Positions 51,621 to 64,000 of a DNA stretch of 64,000 nucleotides are shown here, piece after piece. The notes under the pieces are model-generated. The model made no database searches. It saw nothing but the letters and a program-made list of their open reading frames with translations, and was not told the origin of the DNA. Position 1 is the stretch's first letter. The number at the start of each line of letters is the position of its first letter. The position numbers and the translations under genes were made by a program. Source of the stretch: Chionis minor. Its lineage: Eukaryota > Chordata > Aves > Charadriiformes > Chionididae. The stretch covers positions 844,469 to 908,468 of the forward strand of contig VZSF01003599.1 of assembly GCA_013398295.1 (NCBI GenBank), in the 5' to 3' direction.

Positions 51621-52754
51621 TAAACCCTGTCTCCAATACTGGATTTTAATCCTGTCCTCTGGTGTTCTGGTGGTGCTGTGGTGTAGGCTCCGAGCTTGGC
51701 TGCCGCCGTGGCTGGTGGTGCGGGATTTGGGATTTGGGATGATACTGCTGGCAGTCTCGCCATCGCCTGGGGAGGTGCCAGGGCACACTAAGCAGCTGGT
51801 CTTTTCCTGGGGCTACGCAGGGCTGGGGAATCAGGAGCACGGGATCCTCATGTGGGTCAGAATGCCTTGTGATCTTGTCTGATGGGCTTCCCACTTCTCT
51901 CCTGTTTTTCTTAATATTTGACTTCATGTTGAGGCCACTGATTACTCAACTTGGCAGACGTGAGCAGAGCTGAGCTGGAGGAAGCTCTAGTGACTCCCGG
52001 GCAGTTTGTTGCAAGTTAAACCCAGATGATGAATTTACTCTGCCAATTGGGTCACGGAAGTTTCACCTCATTGCATAATCATGGCTTTGCTTTTATGTTC
52101 TTGGTGGTGGTGTGGCGCTTCTTTCTTCGTTTGTTTTGCGTATGTATGATTTTCTGATTTGTCTTGAACTTCATAAGTTACCATGAAATGCAACTATGGG
52201 TAAATCCCCAAGCCACAGGGTGTGTTTTATATCAGAAACTTGTTGCTCTTTATGGAATATCTCTTCCTCTGAAACTGACCCTTTAAATCAGATTTCTCTG
52301 TCGGTAATAACATATCAGTTGCTAAGAAAAAACTGAATCTTGAGTGGAATCATTTCAAAGCAGACTTGAGATAGCCTGAAAAGATGTCCTGTCATTTCCA
52401 CAGACTCTCCTGCTGCACCTTTGCCCTGGAGTCCTTAGTTTGCAGTGTTTAACACTCAGAGTCACAAAAAATAAGGCTTTAAGGGGTCGAGGCAAAAGAT
52501 TAATTTCAAAGGACATATAGCATTTGCTGTAGCCAAACGCACAGCAGAAAAATATGTTGAACCAGCTTTTTGGTGAACCTGTGTGGGTTATTCAGTGCTT
52601 GTTGCTTCGGCAATCTGCAGACAGAGGAGTAATTGGGTTTGTTACTGAGGGGTTTTTCACAAATGTTGAGATCTTCTCCCTTGCATCTGTTTCTGGACTT
52701 ATCAAAATGCCAGTGCATGGAAATAAATGCTTTTGGAACAAAATGTTCAAGTTT

Positions 52755-52776
52755 GGAGGACTTGATTAAGTCCTCC
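52755..52776. repeat. 9-bp perfect hairpin with 4-nt loop
   Basis: GGAGGACTT-GATT-AAGTCCTCC. Confidence 0.95.
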
Positions 52777-53921
52777 TTAAGATTAACAACTTGTTAAGTT
52801 CCAAAAGCCACGTATTTCACTACAGTGCTCTTCCTCAAAAATGCCAGGTACCTGGCAGAATCTGCATGGGGGACAGCTGGAGGTGGTCTCTGCCTTTGAA
52901 AGTCAGGAGTTCCTGAGAACAGCCCTGGACTTTCCAAAAATGTTATTTATAAATCCGGCACTGACTTACTGTGTTGGGTAGCTTTGTTTTCATATATGCC
53001 ATACGAGTTAGTCAGGGTTCTTACTTTTCTAGGACAGTCAAGATTCCTTTTTTAACAGGCTTTTTTTTTAAGTTCGATTGGATTTCTTACGAGAGCTGTA
53101 GGGGAACCTGAGAAATAACAAGTTGCAAGATGAAAAGAAAATCTGACCTAGATTTCAAACTCACTAAACTTGAATTGAAAACAGTAGCATCAGTATCAGC
53201 GCCCCATTTTGCTGCTGTTGACATCAGTGGCTGTAGTCCTTAGGAATTTGGTGCTGAGGATTTTGCTGAATATTTTATTCACTTTATAGAACTGGAAGTT
53301 GAAAAGTTGGAGAAAACTTCGAAGTTATTCCTGCATGGGAATCTTGGGAATACAGTGATGCTGAAACAATTCAGGAGTTTAGAAGAGTTAGCTTAGTCAA
53401 TGGTGCATTGAAAGGTTTTATATGCCACGACCAAAGTTCAAACTTCAGATTTCCTTGTTATCTTCCTTGCATTTAATAGCATCACTAACTCCTTCTGGAT
53501 TCCTGACATTGCTTCATTGGCCTTATCAAAGGAAATTAAATAATCTTGAACCAGTTCCAGATACAAAGTTCACAGAGAGGCCCCATCTTTGCAATGGGCT
53601 TAGATTCAAAGAGCAGTATTTTTAATTTCAAGGCTCTTGTATCCTGTCCCAAACATTGCCAATCAAATCCAGTTTGGTAAAAACTCAGAACTCGTGTTTT
53701 GGAAAGTAAATATTGGGAAAAGTCCCACATAATTAAAAAGTAGATGTGTGTCTGCCTGGACTGAATTTATCTGCAGTCACGTTGCTCGCTCTTTTAACAG
53801 TGTGCAATGCAGGTGACTGCGTCTCTTTAGCAGACAAAATACAATTGGAGTTTTACTACCTTTTACTAAGTTGCACCTGTTTGAAGGTGAGATTAGATCA
53901 TTAGCCCCTGAGAACTAATGA

Positions 53922-54215
<294 letters not shown>

Positions 54216-57200
54216 TAAAGGATAATGGCCTGGGAACAACCACTAAATCTACTCCTGCAAATTAATTGTACTACTTTTGGAAAAGCTATGGAGGGGGATT
54301 TTAAAGAAAAGAGAAAATTAGGTGCAACAGTAGAGCCACCACACTTTCAGTAAAATTTCAGCGTTTAATTTTTATTTGTCTCCTAATTTTAAAATGTCCT
54401 GGTAACGTCACCTCAAGTCCTCTGTGCACAGAGTTCATTCACTGCAAAAACAGCTCTGCTGTTAGTATTGCTTCTCCAGATGTTGCTTATCACCTTTCCA
54501 GCTGTGATTATCACCTCCACAGCTGCATCAGTGGAATGGATTGGATGAGTGCTCCCCAGCAACTGCAATGCAAAGTCATCCTGGTCGCCTCCACATTCTG
54601 CTGAAAGCCGTTTGGAATTAACATCTTGATGTTGCGCAGAAGTGGCTGGGAAGCATTGACATGACCGGTCCATCGGTTTAGCACCAGCAGCTTAATGTTG
54701 CGCAGTGACAAACACCAGTGCGGTAGTATTGTCTTAAGGCAACACGGCTATTTCTGCTGTGAATATGTAGGCAAAGTCCTGAAGGAAATTCGCAGCTGTG
54801 CGGGGAGTCGGTACAGGGACAGTGCTCTGCATGAATCCCGTCGCACTTTCCTTACAGGGCCTTCATGGTGCACGGTCTTTGAGCAAGGGTGATTTTACCC
54901 TTGGTCCATGAGCTCTTTTGAATAGGGATTTTATTGTATTATGTGATTTTTACAGCATATAACACAGCAGGCTTTGTGCTGATACTCTTTAGGTGTCTCT
55001 AATATGCTATCAGCTCTCTTGGATGTATCGTATACAAATAGTAACGCTGCAGTGTTATGTTTGACAGTCGGTTCAGTTTGCAGGTTCATGGAAAGCAATA
55101 AAACTCCTGTGAACTTGCAAGATCCAACAGCTTGCTGCACTATTTATGTAAAAGCATTTATTATACCAGTAACCAAGTAGGTGGGAAAAATAGTCATACT
55201 TTGAACTAATGAAGCAGTTATAGAAGACTTTTACAGAAAGCCTTTTGCAGTGGATCTTTCAGAACCAAACAAATCTCTCTAGTTTGCTGGAGCTTGAAGT
55301 GCTCCTATATATCCAATGCTTTACAGAGTTTTTAATCTCAAAGAATTCCTGGGAACATTTTTCCGAAGGTAGCCACCTAACTACAAATCAAAGCAAGAGC
55401 TGGAATTTAGTTTAGGGATCATCCTGATTGTAACCTCTTTGGAAACCACATTCCTGAGTAAGAATAAATAAAAGATAGCATTCAAAATTAAAAAAAAACC
55501 CCAAAAAACAAAAACCCAACAAATTCAGAAAAGGATTACTGTGATCATTCAGATTAGCCATCTTGCTTAAACAGTTTACAAAATTTCACCAAATAATTCC
55601 AACCCCATAGGGATTTCTTCTGGCCAACAGTGAAAATGACCAGTGTTAAGTTCTTGCATTGAGAGGAAGACACAAGTCAGGGAAAAAAATATTTCTCTGC
55701 TGGGCATTTGCTGTACATCACCAGACCATGCATAGAAAATGACAGCACAATGATTTCCCGAATAAAAATCCTTCCGCAAAAATGACTTCTGGGTTTTATA
55801 GATTTGGAGCATATTGATCAAGGAGAAATGAAACTCCAAAATCTTATAAAAAAAAAGAGAGTGTTCTTGCAGTAATTGCAGTACTGCCAGGACTATTGCA
55901 GTTCTCCAACAATTTGTTTGGAAAGAATGTTTTCTTGAAGCACTATGTCCTTTGATTAGCACTTGGGATCCTGCTGTGCTCTTCTCTTATTTTCTACAGA
56001 AATAATTTATCTCCACTAAAAGGGTTTCTTAAAATGGAGCCCGCCTGCAGTATCGGAACATTTTTAAGTGGCTTCTGGAAGCTTCTGTGTCTAGCCACTC
56101 TGAAGTTGAAGTGAAACAAATAACCGGAGGCTAACACACAGTGTTTATTGGAAGCAACTAGAGAAATTTTTCAGGTGTAATTTCTTTCTCTTCAGAAATG
56201 TTTTGAAATTGCTCAGATGAATAGCAAAACCGTCTTCTGTGTATTTAGAAATGTATGCAGAATCTCTAGAGGAATGCATCTGTGACGTTAAGTGCTAACT
56301 GCTATAAAACATACAGCTGGTTAAAAAATCAAGTTCAATGAAATGCTTTGAACAAAAAGGTTTTATCATCTCATCATAAAGGAAAAAGGGCTTTTTTTTT
56401 AATCTAGAATGTTCTGGTTTCCAGGAAATTTTTTTAGATGGGGAAATGAAGTTTGGGGTTCAAGTCAAATTGACATGTTCGTGTTAGTTCTGATTTTAAA
56501 AAGCACTTGGAAAGCTTCAAATGGAGCACAAAGGCCTTTCATCCTTAATTCATTTTGAAATTCTCCATCAAGCTTTTATGTTAAATTCTTTGGATAGATC
56601 ATCTTCCTCTGTAAAATACTGCTTTAGAGACCTTGCTGGAGTAACCTTTCTGGTTTTAAAAAGAAAAAATCCAGCCATCATAAATTTTATCTGTTGAGAA
56701 GAGATCACGGTATCTCCAACAAAGAACATGTGCACGTGTTTACAGTTCATGTTCCCCAGCATCCCTGTCACAGCAGAATCAAAACATTTACAAGCGTGAA
56801 AGCCTGTAGATTAATTTAAACCACAAACAAAGTGAAAAAAAGTGATTGATGAGAACTATTTAATACTTAGATGTATTATCATCTAGGGTTTCGCAGAGAT
56901 ATTTTTGACTGATTTCAGTTGTGTGGAATTTCTGATAACTTTGGTTTCGGGCAAATATACAGAGTTAGGCTAGAAGTTGAAGATGAACAGTGCCTATTAG
57001 CATTTCATGGCTTGTGAAATGTAGTCATCAAATAAGTAAGTGTCCATTTGTATGGTTCATGTAAAGAGCCTAAAGGTAATGTTTCTGCCCAGCAATTTCA
57101 ATGGCCATCAGATAATAGCTTATTTATATTAATTTTTACAATGCCTTCAGTTTGGCTGCAATTACATTATTCTCGGTAACAGAGACGAGTGGAAATCTAA

Positions 57201-60200
57201 ACTTAAGATATATCTGCAAGTAACAGGTAATAGTTTCCCCAGTGATAAGCACAGTCTGGAGCAGCTTAGTACACAGTTCATGTCCTGTCTTAATCTGCTG
57301 ACAGCTACTCCTTTTGCTTTTTCTATCGTCTCATAGTTTCAACTCTTTACTTCCAAATTTACAGTTGATTTCATGAACTTTAAAAGTCTTTGAGCGCTCT
57401 AGACCTTCACGCAGTGGTCCAACCTTTTAAAAGTGGACAAAATTTATTATGGCACTAAAAGTCAAGCAACAGCTAAATTTTACTTTGCTAAGCTGGAATT
57501 TACCAATAGGATCCATATATCTGGATCCATTAGTAGTAATTGCAGTTGCCTGCGTAGGCTCTTTTTCATCTCCTGGAGATTCAAAGGGAATGTGGCTGCT
57601 TTTGCTGGTGCTTTTGTGTGGTTTGTGCAAGAGCAAATACTGCTCCAGGTTCCTGACTCACCTGGCTGCTAGAACAGATGCAGTTTCACACTGTGAAGAA
57701 GAGCAGAATTTCCGGAGAGTTGCAATATCTTGGGACATTTCCAGATTGAAAACTCTGGGTAATGCTTACTAACTTGAGGATGTTTTCTTTTTTTTTCCCA
57801 TTAAAATAACCTCACTTCAAAAATCTTCAGTGTTACGTGTATTTCATAAGCTACTGTAAACATTTTGGGTTTGTATTTCCTTATTCTTGGACTAGCTTTT
57901 ATCCCATTGCTACACGAGGGGATGCTGTATACATGGTATTATATTCTTATTGTGTTGCTGTTATTTATAATCAGTAAATTAAAAGCTGGATACTAGTCTC
58001 AGTGTATTAGCCTTGAACCATACTCTGGAGACCTTATTTACTAGTTTCTTTTAATTTTTAAATGTCATTAGTAGCTTTGAGATGTGTTCAGATCAAAACG
58101 TGGATTCAGATGATATTAGTCCACACTTGCAGCTGCTGTGGTTGTCGCTGGAAGCAGAAACACGGATCTTACCTTTAAGATGTCCCTCAGTAGTCGTTAA
58201 CGAACAACGGGCTCTTGGTTTCATTGGGACTGAGGAGCAGAGGGTGACATTAACTGCAGGTAAAGGCCACTGCAGGAATGTTAGGAATTTCTGTTAGGAG
58301 CTGAAATCCAGGCCAGAGCGTCACAGCTGTCCCTCTCTTATCACAGCAACTTGAAACAAAACCCCAGATCAAAGCAACTGAGCTCTTGGGGGCTCAAAAT
58401 CCAGCTAGGGGCTTTATGGTGGAGCTCTGGCTGAGTAGCTGGAGAAGACTGGAACTGCTGCTGGTATCAACACTTGCAAAGCAATGGTGATGGGACTTCC
58501 AGACACCTGTCAAGGTCACAGACCTTCTTTAAAGGCCCAAACCAGTAATCATTTACACACACGAGTAACTTTACTGGGACTCCTGCTGACATCAGGGAGC
58601 ATACTCATATGAAATAATCCTTTAGGATTGATAAATGTTTCAGAGATTTTGCCATTTGTGGCGGAAACAGTTCGGGAAATGAAATGAAATCTTACTCGAT
58701 AGACACAAACTCGTGTTGACACGCCTGCTCGCCGTTCGTGAATCTGTTCCGATTGAAGGCCAGTCTGGGTGCTGTGTAACACACGATGCAGGAGTGGCTC
58801 AGCTTGCCAGTAAGGAACCTGACAGATGGACATATTCGTAAGAGATAAATAAGTAGTTGTGTAGTAATTGTTGTAATTTATTTTTAAAATTGCATATCTG
58901 GAACCATATCCCAATACCCTGTTTACTAAGGAAAAGTCATCAGCGCTTCATTATTTTGATGATACTTTACTATTGTCTTAATATACCCAATCTTACACAA
59001 ATAGCTATGCTTCAGCCTCTTCAGTTGTTTAACTACAAAGAATTTCACTGCTCTTCCTTGCTTTTCAGTGTTTGCAAAACCTGAAATATGATTTAAGACT
59101 AGATACAGAAGCCCTGTTTTCACTTCGATGGGCAGAGGAACCACTGGTTAGCAGCATCCGTAGGTATTGGATTGTATTAAAAGTTGAGTTATACATTTTC
59201 CTGCCAGTAGGCTGAATGCAGTTCCAAGCTGAATGGCTGAGCTACAGGCGGCTGTTAAAGAATCGAACTCTTAAGCCTCAGTCCTGCACTCATTAAAGTG
59301 CTGCGCTCATTAAAGCCATCAGCAAAGCTCACCCTGAAATTGTAATGGCATGGGGACAGTCCCTCCGGCTGTTTCATCATAGTACCATGGCTATTCCAGA
59401 AAAAAAGTCTTAACAAACATAACATCTATGGATGCCCTTTCATCACATTGTTTAGGCACCAAATAGAAAGATACTCTGACTTGATCCTTTGACTTGGTTA
59501 TATTCTGGGGCAGCGTGGTCCCTTGCTCTTGGCACGTAGGGGCTGGATGCCAGGCTCTGTAATTCAAACGCAGGCGCTACAGGGAATCACCCTGCCCTTC
59601 CTCTGTTAGCTCTGCCGGCAAGAGTGGGGTTATCCATCCGTCAGCTTCTCCCCACCGCTGCTGGACTGATGGGGGACAAGGTCCTGCTGCGGCACCACCT
59701 CCTGCTACCTGCTCTGCTTACTCTAAGGGCTCAGCCCATCCCTGGTTCCCCTTGAACTTTTCAGCCACACAAGCAAGAGAGAGCAAAACGGGCACCCGGG
59801 GAATGGCGATGGGGACAGGCGAGGACAGAACTATTGGTGTGATGGAAGGGTGTGAAGTTTTACATTAAAGAAAGCGCTAGTGCCAAAATACATCAGTCTG
59901 TCAAAACCCGCATGAAAATATATGGTAATCAGGGTGTGTCTGTCCCTCCTGGTGCACTGCGGTGTTAAAGGGTATGGAAATGCTTGAGACTGTGAAGGAA
60001 GGGGCTAAATACCTGGTGTGTTGCTCTCCAGAGGGCTAATTCAAGATCTGGTCCTTTTCCTATTGAAATTAAAGTGTTACATCATGAGCATTACAGAACT
60101 GATCTCGTAGAGAATCAGAGCTCCTGGTCCTAAACATAGCTTGGCAATAATTGTACTTGGTTCAGTGAAACCTTGTAACAGATATTGCTGTAATATAAAA

Positions 60201-62078
60201 ATGAGGAATCCCGTAAGTACCTGTCAGAGGAAAGCTGTGTCTGCTCAAACCCAAGCTTCCCATGGCATCTAAGGTTTCTTCCCTGTGCTTTCTTACCAGC
60301 AGCATCTGGAGGCAGATAATGATGTGGTGGGTTGTGATGAAGTGTGATGCAGATGGTGATTTCAAGGGGAAGCAGAGTTTCAGAAGATTTTTGTCCCATT
60401 AGAAACCCTGGCACGTCACGGGCATGTTATATTTTTCCTCATACCTTTCAGCTCCTGCTGCGTACGGCAGGGTAAGCGTCCAAACTTGCATTGCATTTCT
60501 GCACCTCAGCATACACATACATTCTTCGTATGGGGCTTTATTGCAAAGCCTTCAAGACTCAGAGGATTTAGGGCTTCACATTATATTTTTAGTGCAGGTT
60601 ATAGGAGAAAATAAAAACAAGGGGCTGACTAGAAAGAACTGGTTGTTCCTACCAGCTATTTTGATCGAGGAAGAACACTAACTTCCAGCAAAAATCTCGT
60701 ACAGCAAATATAATGCAATTGATTTATCACTCATTTTTTACTTAGGTCAAATAAAACTGTATTTGGAGTTTGTTAGCTAGGTGCAAGTGTCGTAGAGCTG
60801 AGCGTGCTGAATAACGAGTAGGTAGATAAACTTCTGATAAAACAGGTCTCATTCCTAACTCAGCCCTGTAAAACAAAGGGAGAGATGAAAAGTCACCGTA
60901 GATGGGGATTGCAGTGTGGTCTAATAATAGACAGGCCATATTCTGTGCAGTCACTTTAATGTAATGCTCTCTTCTGTGGTTTTATGGCAGTCCTGCAAGA
61001 CTCGGTGAAAGCGCGGAGGGGTCAATCTAACCAGCAGCAGCTGCTGCCAGTCCTCCTCCGCTGTAATCTGCTGGGCAGCTACTCTGGGAGGGTTGATGCC
61101 TCTTTCAGATACTTCCACCCACACAGTTAAAATTGTAGCAGTGCTCTCATTTTAAAAAATAAAGTAGTTGTATAACTTCCTGGAAGGAGTGTAGAAAAGT
61201 TGGACTACTCCTCCTAAAGTGCCCGTGTGTTCATTCTCAGGCTTGCAAGTCTTCCCTTGGTTAGTTCGAGAATTGGGAGCGGAAAGGTCAGTCCACGTGA
61301 CGCCGCGCTGAGAGCCACCACTGCTACGCTGCTTTTCGGTCCCGAGCTGGGGTCTCTGCGGTGCTGTAGGGACACACCAGCAGGCTCAGAGCAAGTGTGA
61401 GATCTCCTCACATCCACTGTCTGGTGCAGGTACCCCCCAGGTCCACCACAAATCACCTTCCTGAAGTTTATGTTTGGTAGCTGATGAACTGCAAATACCG
61501 TTTCTACTCACCACACCCTTGGAAGCCCTCAAAAGCAGAAGCTCTATCTCTTTGTGAGTCCAAACCCAGCAGCCTATTTCTCTGATGGCTCCTCTTTCCT
61601 CTTCTGATACTACGTGTTCCTATGATTTGTGTGAAACTGAAAAGCTTTAAAAACAGGAAAGAAAGTCACAGCATGGAAATTCCATTGTTTTGCTGTTCTG
61701 AAGCCCTGTGACTTTGTAGGCTTTTCTTCTGGTAAATCTAATATGTTATGTTATATTCTGAACAAAATTGCAAATAGAAAGTCCACCTCCTTGCCCTCCT
61801 CCGTACTTTTCCAAGTCCTATGATTTTCTGGGATCAATAGACCTCAGTAGAGTAGAAAAATTTCAGAGGAGCTTTAGAAAAATGAAGCTTTCCCACACAC
61901 TTCTGTCAGATGCAAATACGGCATATGGGCCAGGAATACGTGGAGCTTTCACAGAAGATGTTATATCATGAATGTATATACCACTACTCCCCGAGCAGTC
62001 AGCCTCTGTGGAAGCTGAAACTCAAAACTGACATGGTCTGAGATACGTAAATTCAGCAGTAAAAGTTGTAAATACCTT

Positions 62079-62144
62079 GCCATCACAAAATATGCAAAAA
62101 TTTCAAGGGCAGCCATCACAACATATGCAAAAATTTCAAGGGCA
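62079..62144. repeat. 33-bp tandem duplication, two units
   Basis: Two adjacent 33-bp units (62079-62111 and 62112-62144), each GCCATCACAAAATATGCAAA plus 13 bases, differ at one base (A or C at unit position 11). The near-identity implies a recent duplication. Confidence 0.95.
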
Positions 62145-64000
62145 GCTAAAGAAACTTTTAAATCATATCCTTGCAGACTTCTTTCCCTGCTGTCCCCTGC
62201 CTTCCCCCAGCACGCTGCCTGTGTTAGTATTGTCAGTATGGAGAACCTATACATCCATCCCAAATGCAAAGTCAAAGCAGAATTCCAATAACAGTGCCTC
62301 AAGTTCCACAGAAAGTGCTTCAAAATCAGCTTCAAAGCTGCAAGATCAAGACCAGGGAAGTAAATGGGAGAAGTAGCATTAGTCTTGTGACGGCTATAGA
62401 TACGACGGGAAGATAAGCAGTTTTCTCTAGACCTTGTAGAGTCAGACAGTCAGAAGAAATGGTTCACTTCTTTTCTGCTGGTAGCTGTAATTTGGACATT
62501 GTGAATTTGGAGATTGTGGATATGTACTCAGTTAGAAAATGACAAGCATTGTGATGTTCTCAAATGTGCAGCTACTGTCCACAGTGTGTAGATGGAATTA
62601 AAAGTCCCTCCATTCACCCTGTGATCCTGCTCTGCTTTGCAAGATATTTGGGGCCATGCTGCGTATATAGTCTGGCATATCCCTAGTGAGTGGGAGCCAA
62701 ACTCTCTGTTTGGCCCCATTTTCAGAAATTACTTGACTTGAGAGTGCACAAAACAAGACAGATTTGGCTTTATGTGATAATGCTAGCTGCAGAGAGCTCC
62801 TGTGGCTCAGCGCAGCTACAGTTCAGCTTCAAAAGCTGGTCATTTGGGAGCAAATATATGCCCTCCAGTCTCAGCTGGCATTTTGTGCCCCTTTTACTCT
62901 CTCAGTTCTGTCGTAGTGAATGATATTCAGTTAGTTAAATGTATTGCTTCTGCTCTGCAAAGCTGCCAGCAAAATCTTTGTAATGAGATTAGATAATGTA
63001 CAGCCTTTTCCCTAAGAAATGCTGTCTAGCTTTGGGGGTTTTCTTCTTAGTTTTGCTAATCTGGCTGCTGGTACTGACCATGCAGACCCTTCTCAGCAGA
63101 GGGAGTCCAAATTGCTTCTAAACTGTGGCCCCGTTTTTACAGAGTTCTCTTCTTCAGCTCTCGGGGCCCGATCCCTGTGTTATTAGTGTGGGTTGCTGGG
63201 AACTTTGCCTGAGGACTGATGGCAGGGATTGAAACCACGTTTGGAATGTGGCAGCTGTTTACAAGCGCAAAGCAACACCAACGCGCAAGCCCTGTTATCC
63301 ATCAAAACCTGCAGACAGTTAGTTCTGAGAGAGGCAGAATGAGGCTTAAATGAGTTATTAAAGTGTAATACCTGCCCTGCTCCCTCATCACTGCTTCCAG
63401 AATGGGAGTAATTGTTCCTCAACTATTTTAAGAAACAAATTCATCCTTTTTCTTTTGGTGGGTTGTGGGTAAAAACAGCTCTCGGGGTTATTCTTCCATG
63501 TAATGTGAAAAATCAAGCCTTTCATTTATTAAGATGACTGTCTTACCAGTGTTAAGTCTGAATGACTGTATTTACCTTTGTGCTCGTCCTGTGAGGGGAG
63601 CTTTTGGCTTCCCTTTCCGAATCACCGAGCATGGCCCCAGCGACAGTCAGGGGGATCAAGGGGTGGCTCTGGCAAGTCAAGTCACACTAGCAATTAGCAA
63701 CTCCTATAATGGAGGCTTCCGTTTTAAAGGCTGCTCTAACAGTGTCACAAAGCTGTAAATATCATTCCAGAGATCGTGGAAGAGCTCAAGTCTGAAGCTT
63801 TAACTCTTACCAACTTAAACAGTTTAACATGATAAAGTGGATAGTATGGGCCTTGAGACAGCTTCCATTTTCCAGTAGTAGGTTACTGATTATTCCGGAC
63901 TATGCAGCCAGGCATTGAAATCCTTCTTATGAAGCAGTTACCATGACCTAATGTTCATGTAGCACAGGATTTCCTTTATATATAAAACTATAGTGTGTAA

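Noticed and set aside
51722..51740. GGGATTT repeated 2.7 times, considered as telomere-like sequence
   Set aside because: The unit is not TTAGGG and there are fewer than three copies; a simple local slip is enough.
57427..57772. Two overlapping frames of 79 and 107 codons with hydrophobic runs
   Set aside because: The second looks a little like a signal or membrane segment, but both frames over the same DNA cannot be supported, and no start context or homologue is evident.
61961..62335. 124-codon minus frame containing a repeated 11-residue phrase
   Set aside because: The repeated phrase comes from the 33-bp tandem duplication, which happens to keep frame. No other evidence of coding.
63320..63420. 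GGCTTAAATGAGTTATTAAAGTGTAATACCTG considered as a MIR 3' part
   Set aside because: The similarity is only to a loose, AT-rich consensus; too weak to list.

Overview
This window looks like intronic sequence from a bird genome, or at least a close sauropsid. It is AT-rich and almost free of coding sequence. Its repeats are mainly CR1 LINEs of several ages, including copies with the avian-type ATTCTATG-repeat 3' end, plus a few old MIR/CORE-SINE-like relics. I see no bacterial, phage or viral genes, no CRISPR array, no tRNA or rRNA gene and no intact mobile element.

The only host coding sequence I can support is two exons on the + strand, at 25827-26010 and 54021-54164. They have good splice sites and compatible phase. 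Their translations are recognisably the middle extracellular part of a TMEM132-family single-pass neural membrane protein, and TMEM132B is the best match from memory. The window is therefore one piece of a large gene: at least 25.8 kb of intron on the left, a 28,010 bp intron between the exons, and at least 9.8 kb of intron on the right. No promoter, first exon, last exon or polyadenylation region of this gene is visible.

Layout. 1-25826: upstream intron, with MIR-like relics around 6.8, 8.9, 9.8 and 20.1 kb, a 3' CR1 fragment at 17475-18030 (+), and strong inverted repeats near 9.9, 13.3, 22.07 and 22.7 kb. 26011-54020: central intron, carrying an internally deleted CR1 (33708-34562, +), a 1.46 kb CR1 with a 446-codon open reverse-transcriptase frame (34822-36281, -), a CR1 3' fragment (47962-48390, -), a very old CR1/L3-like copy (50850-51620, -), two copies of one ancient unnamed repeat (30.2 kb + and 38.2 kb -), and a 15-bp perfect inverted repeat at 48806-48866. 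54165-64000: downstream intron with a 33-bp tandem duplication and little else.

The elements do not form a pathway or operon. The CR1 copies are passengers in the introns. The most useful leads are structural: the 48.8 kb and 22.7 kb hairpins, the paired palindromes at 22.07 kb, and the tail-to-tail CR1 pair, which could fold in the pre-mRNA. I did not find convincing evidence of a new biological system.
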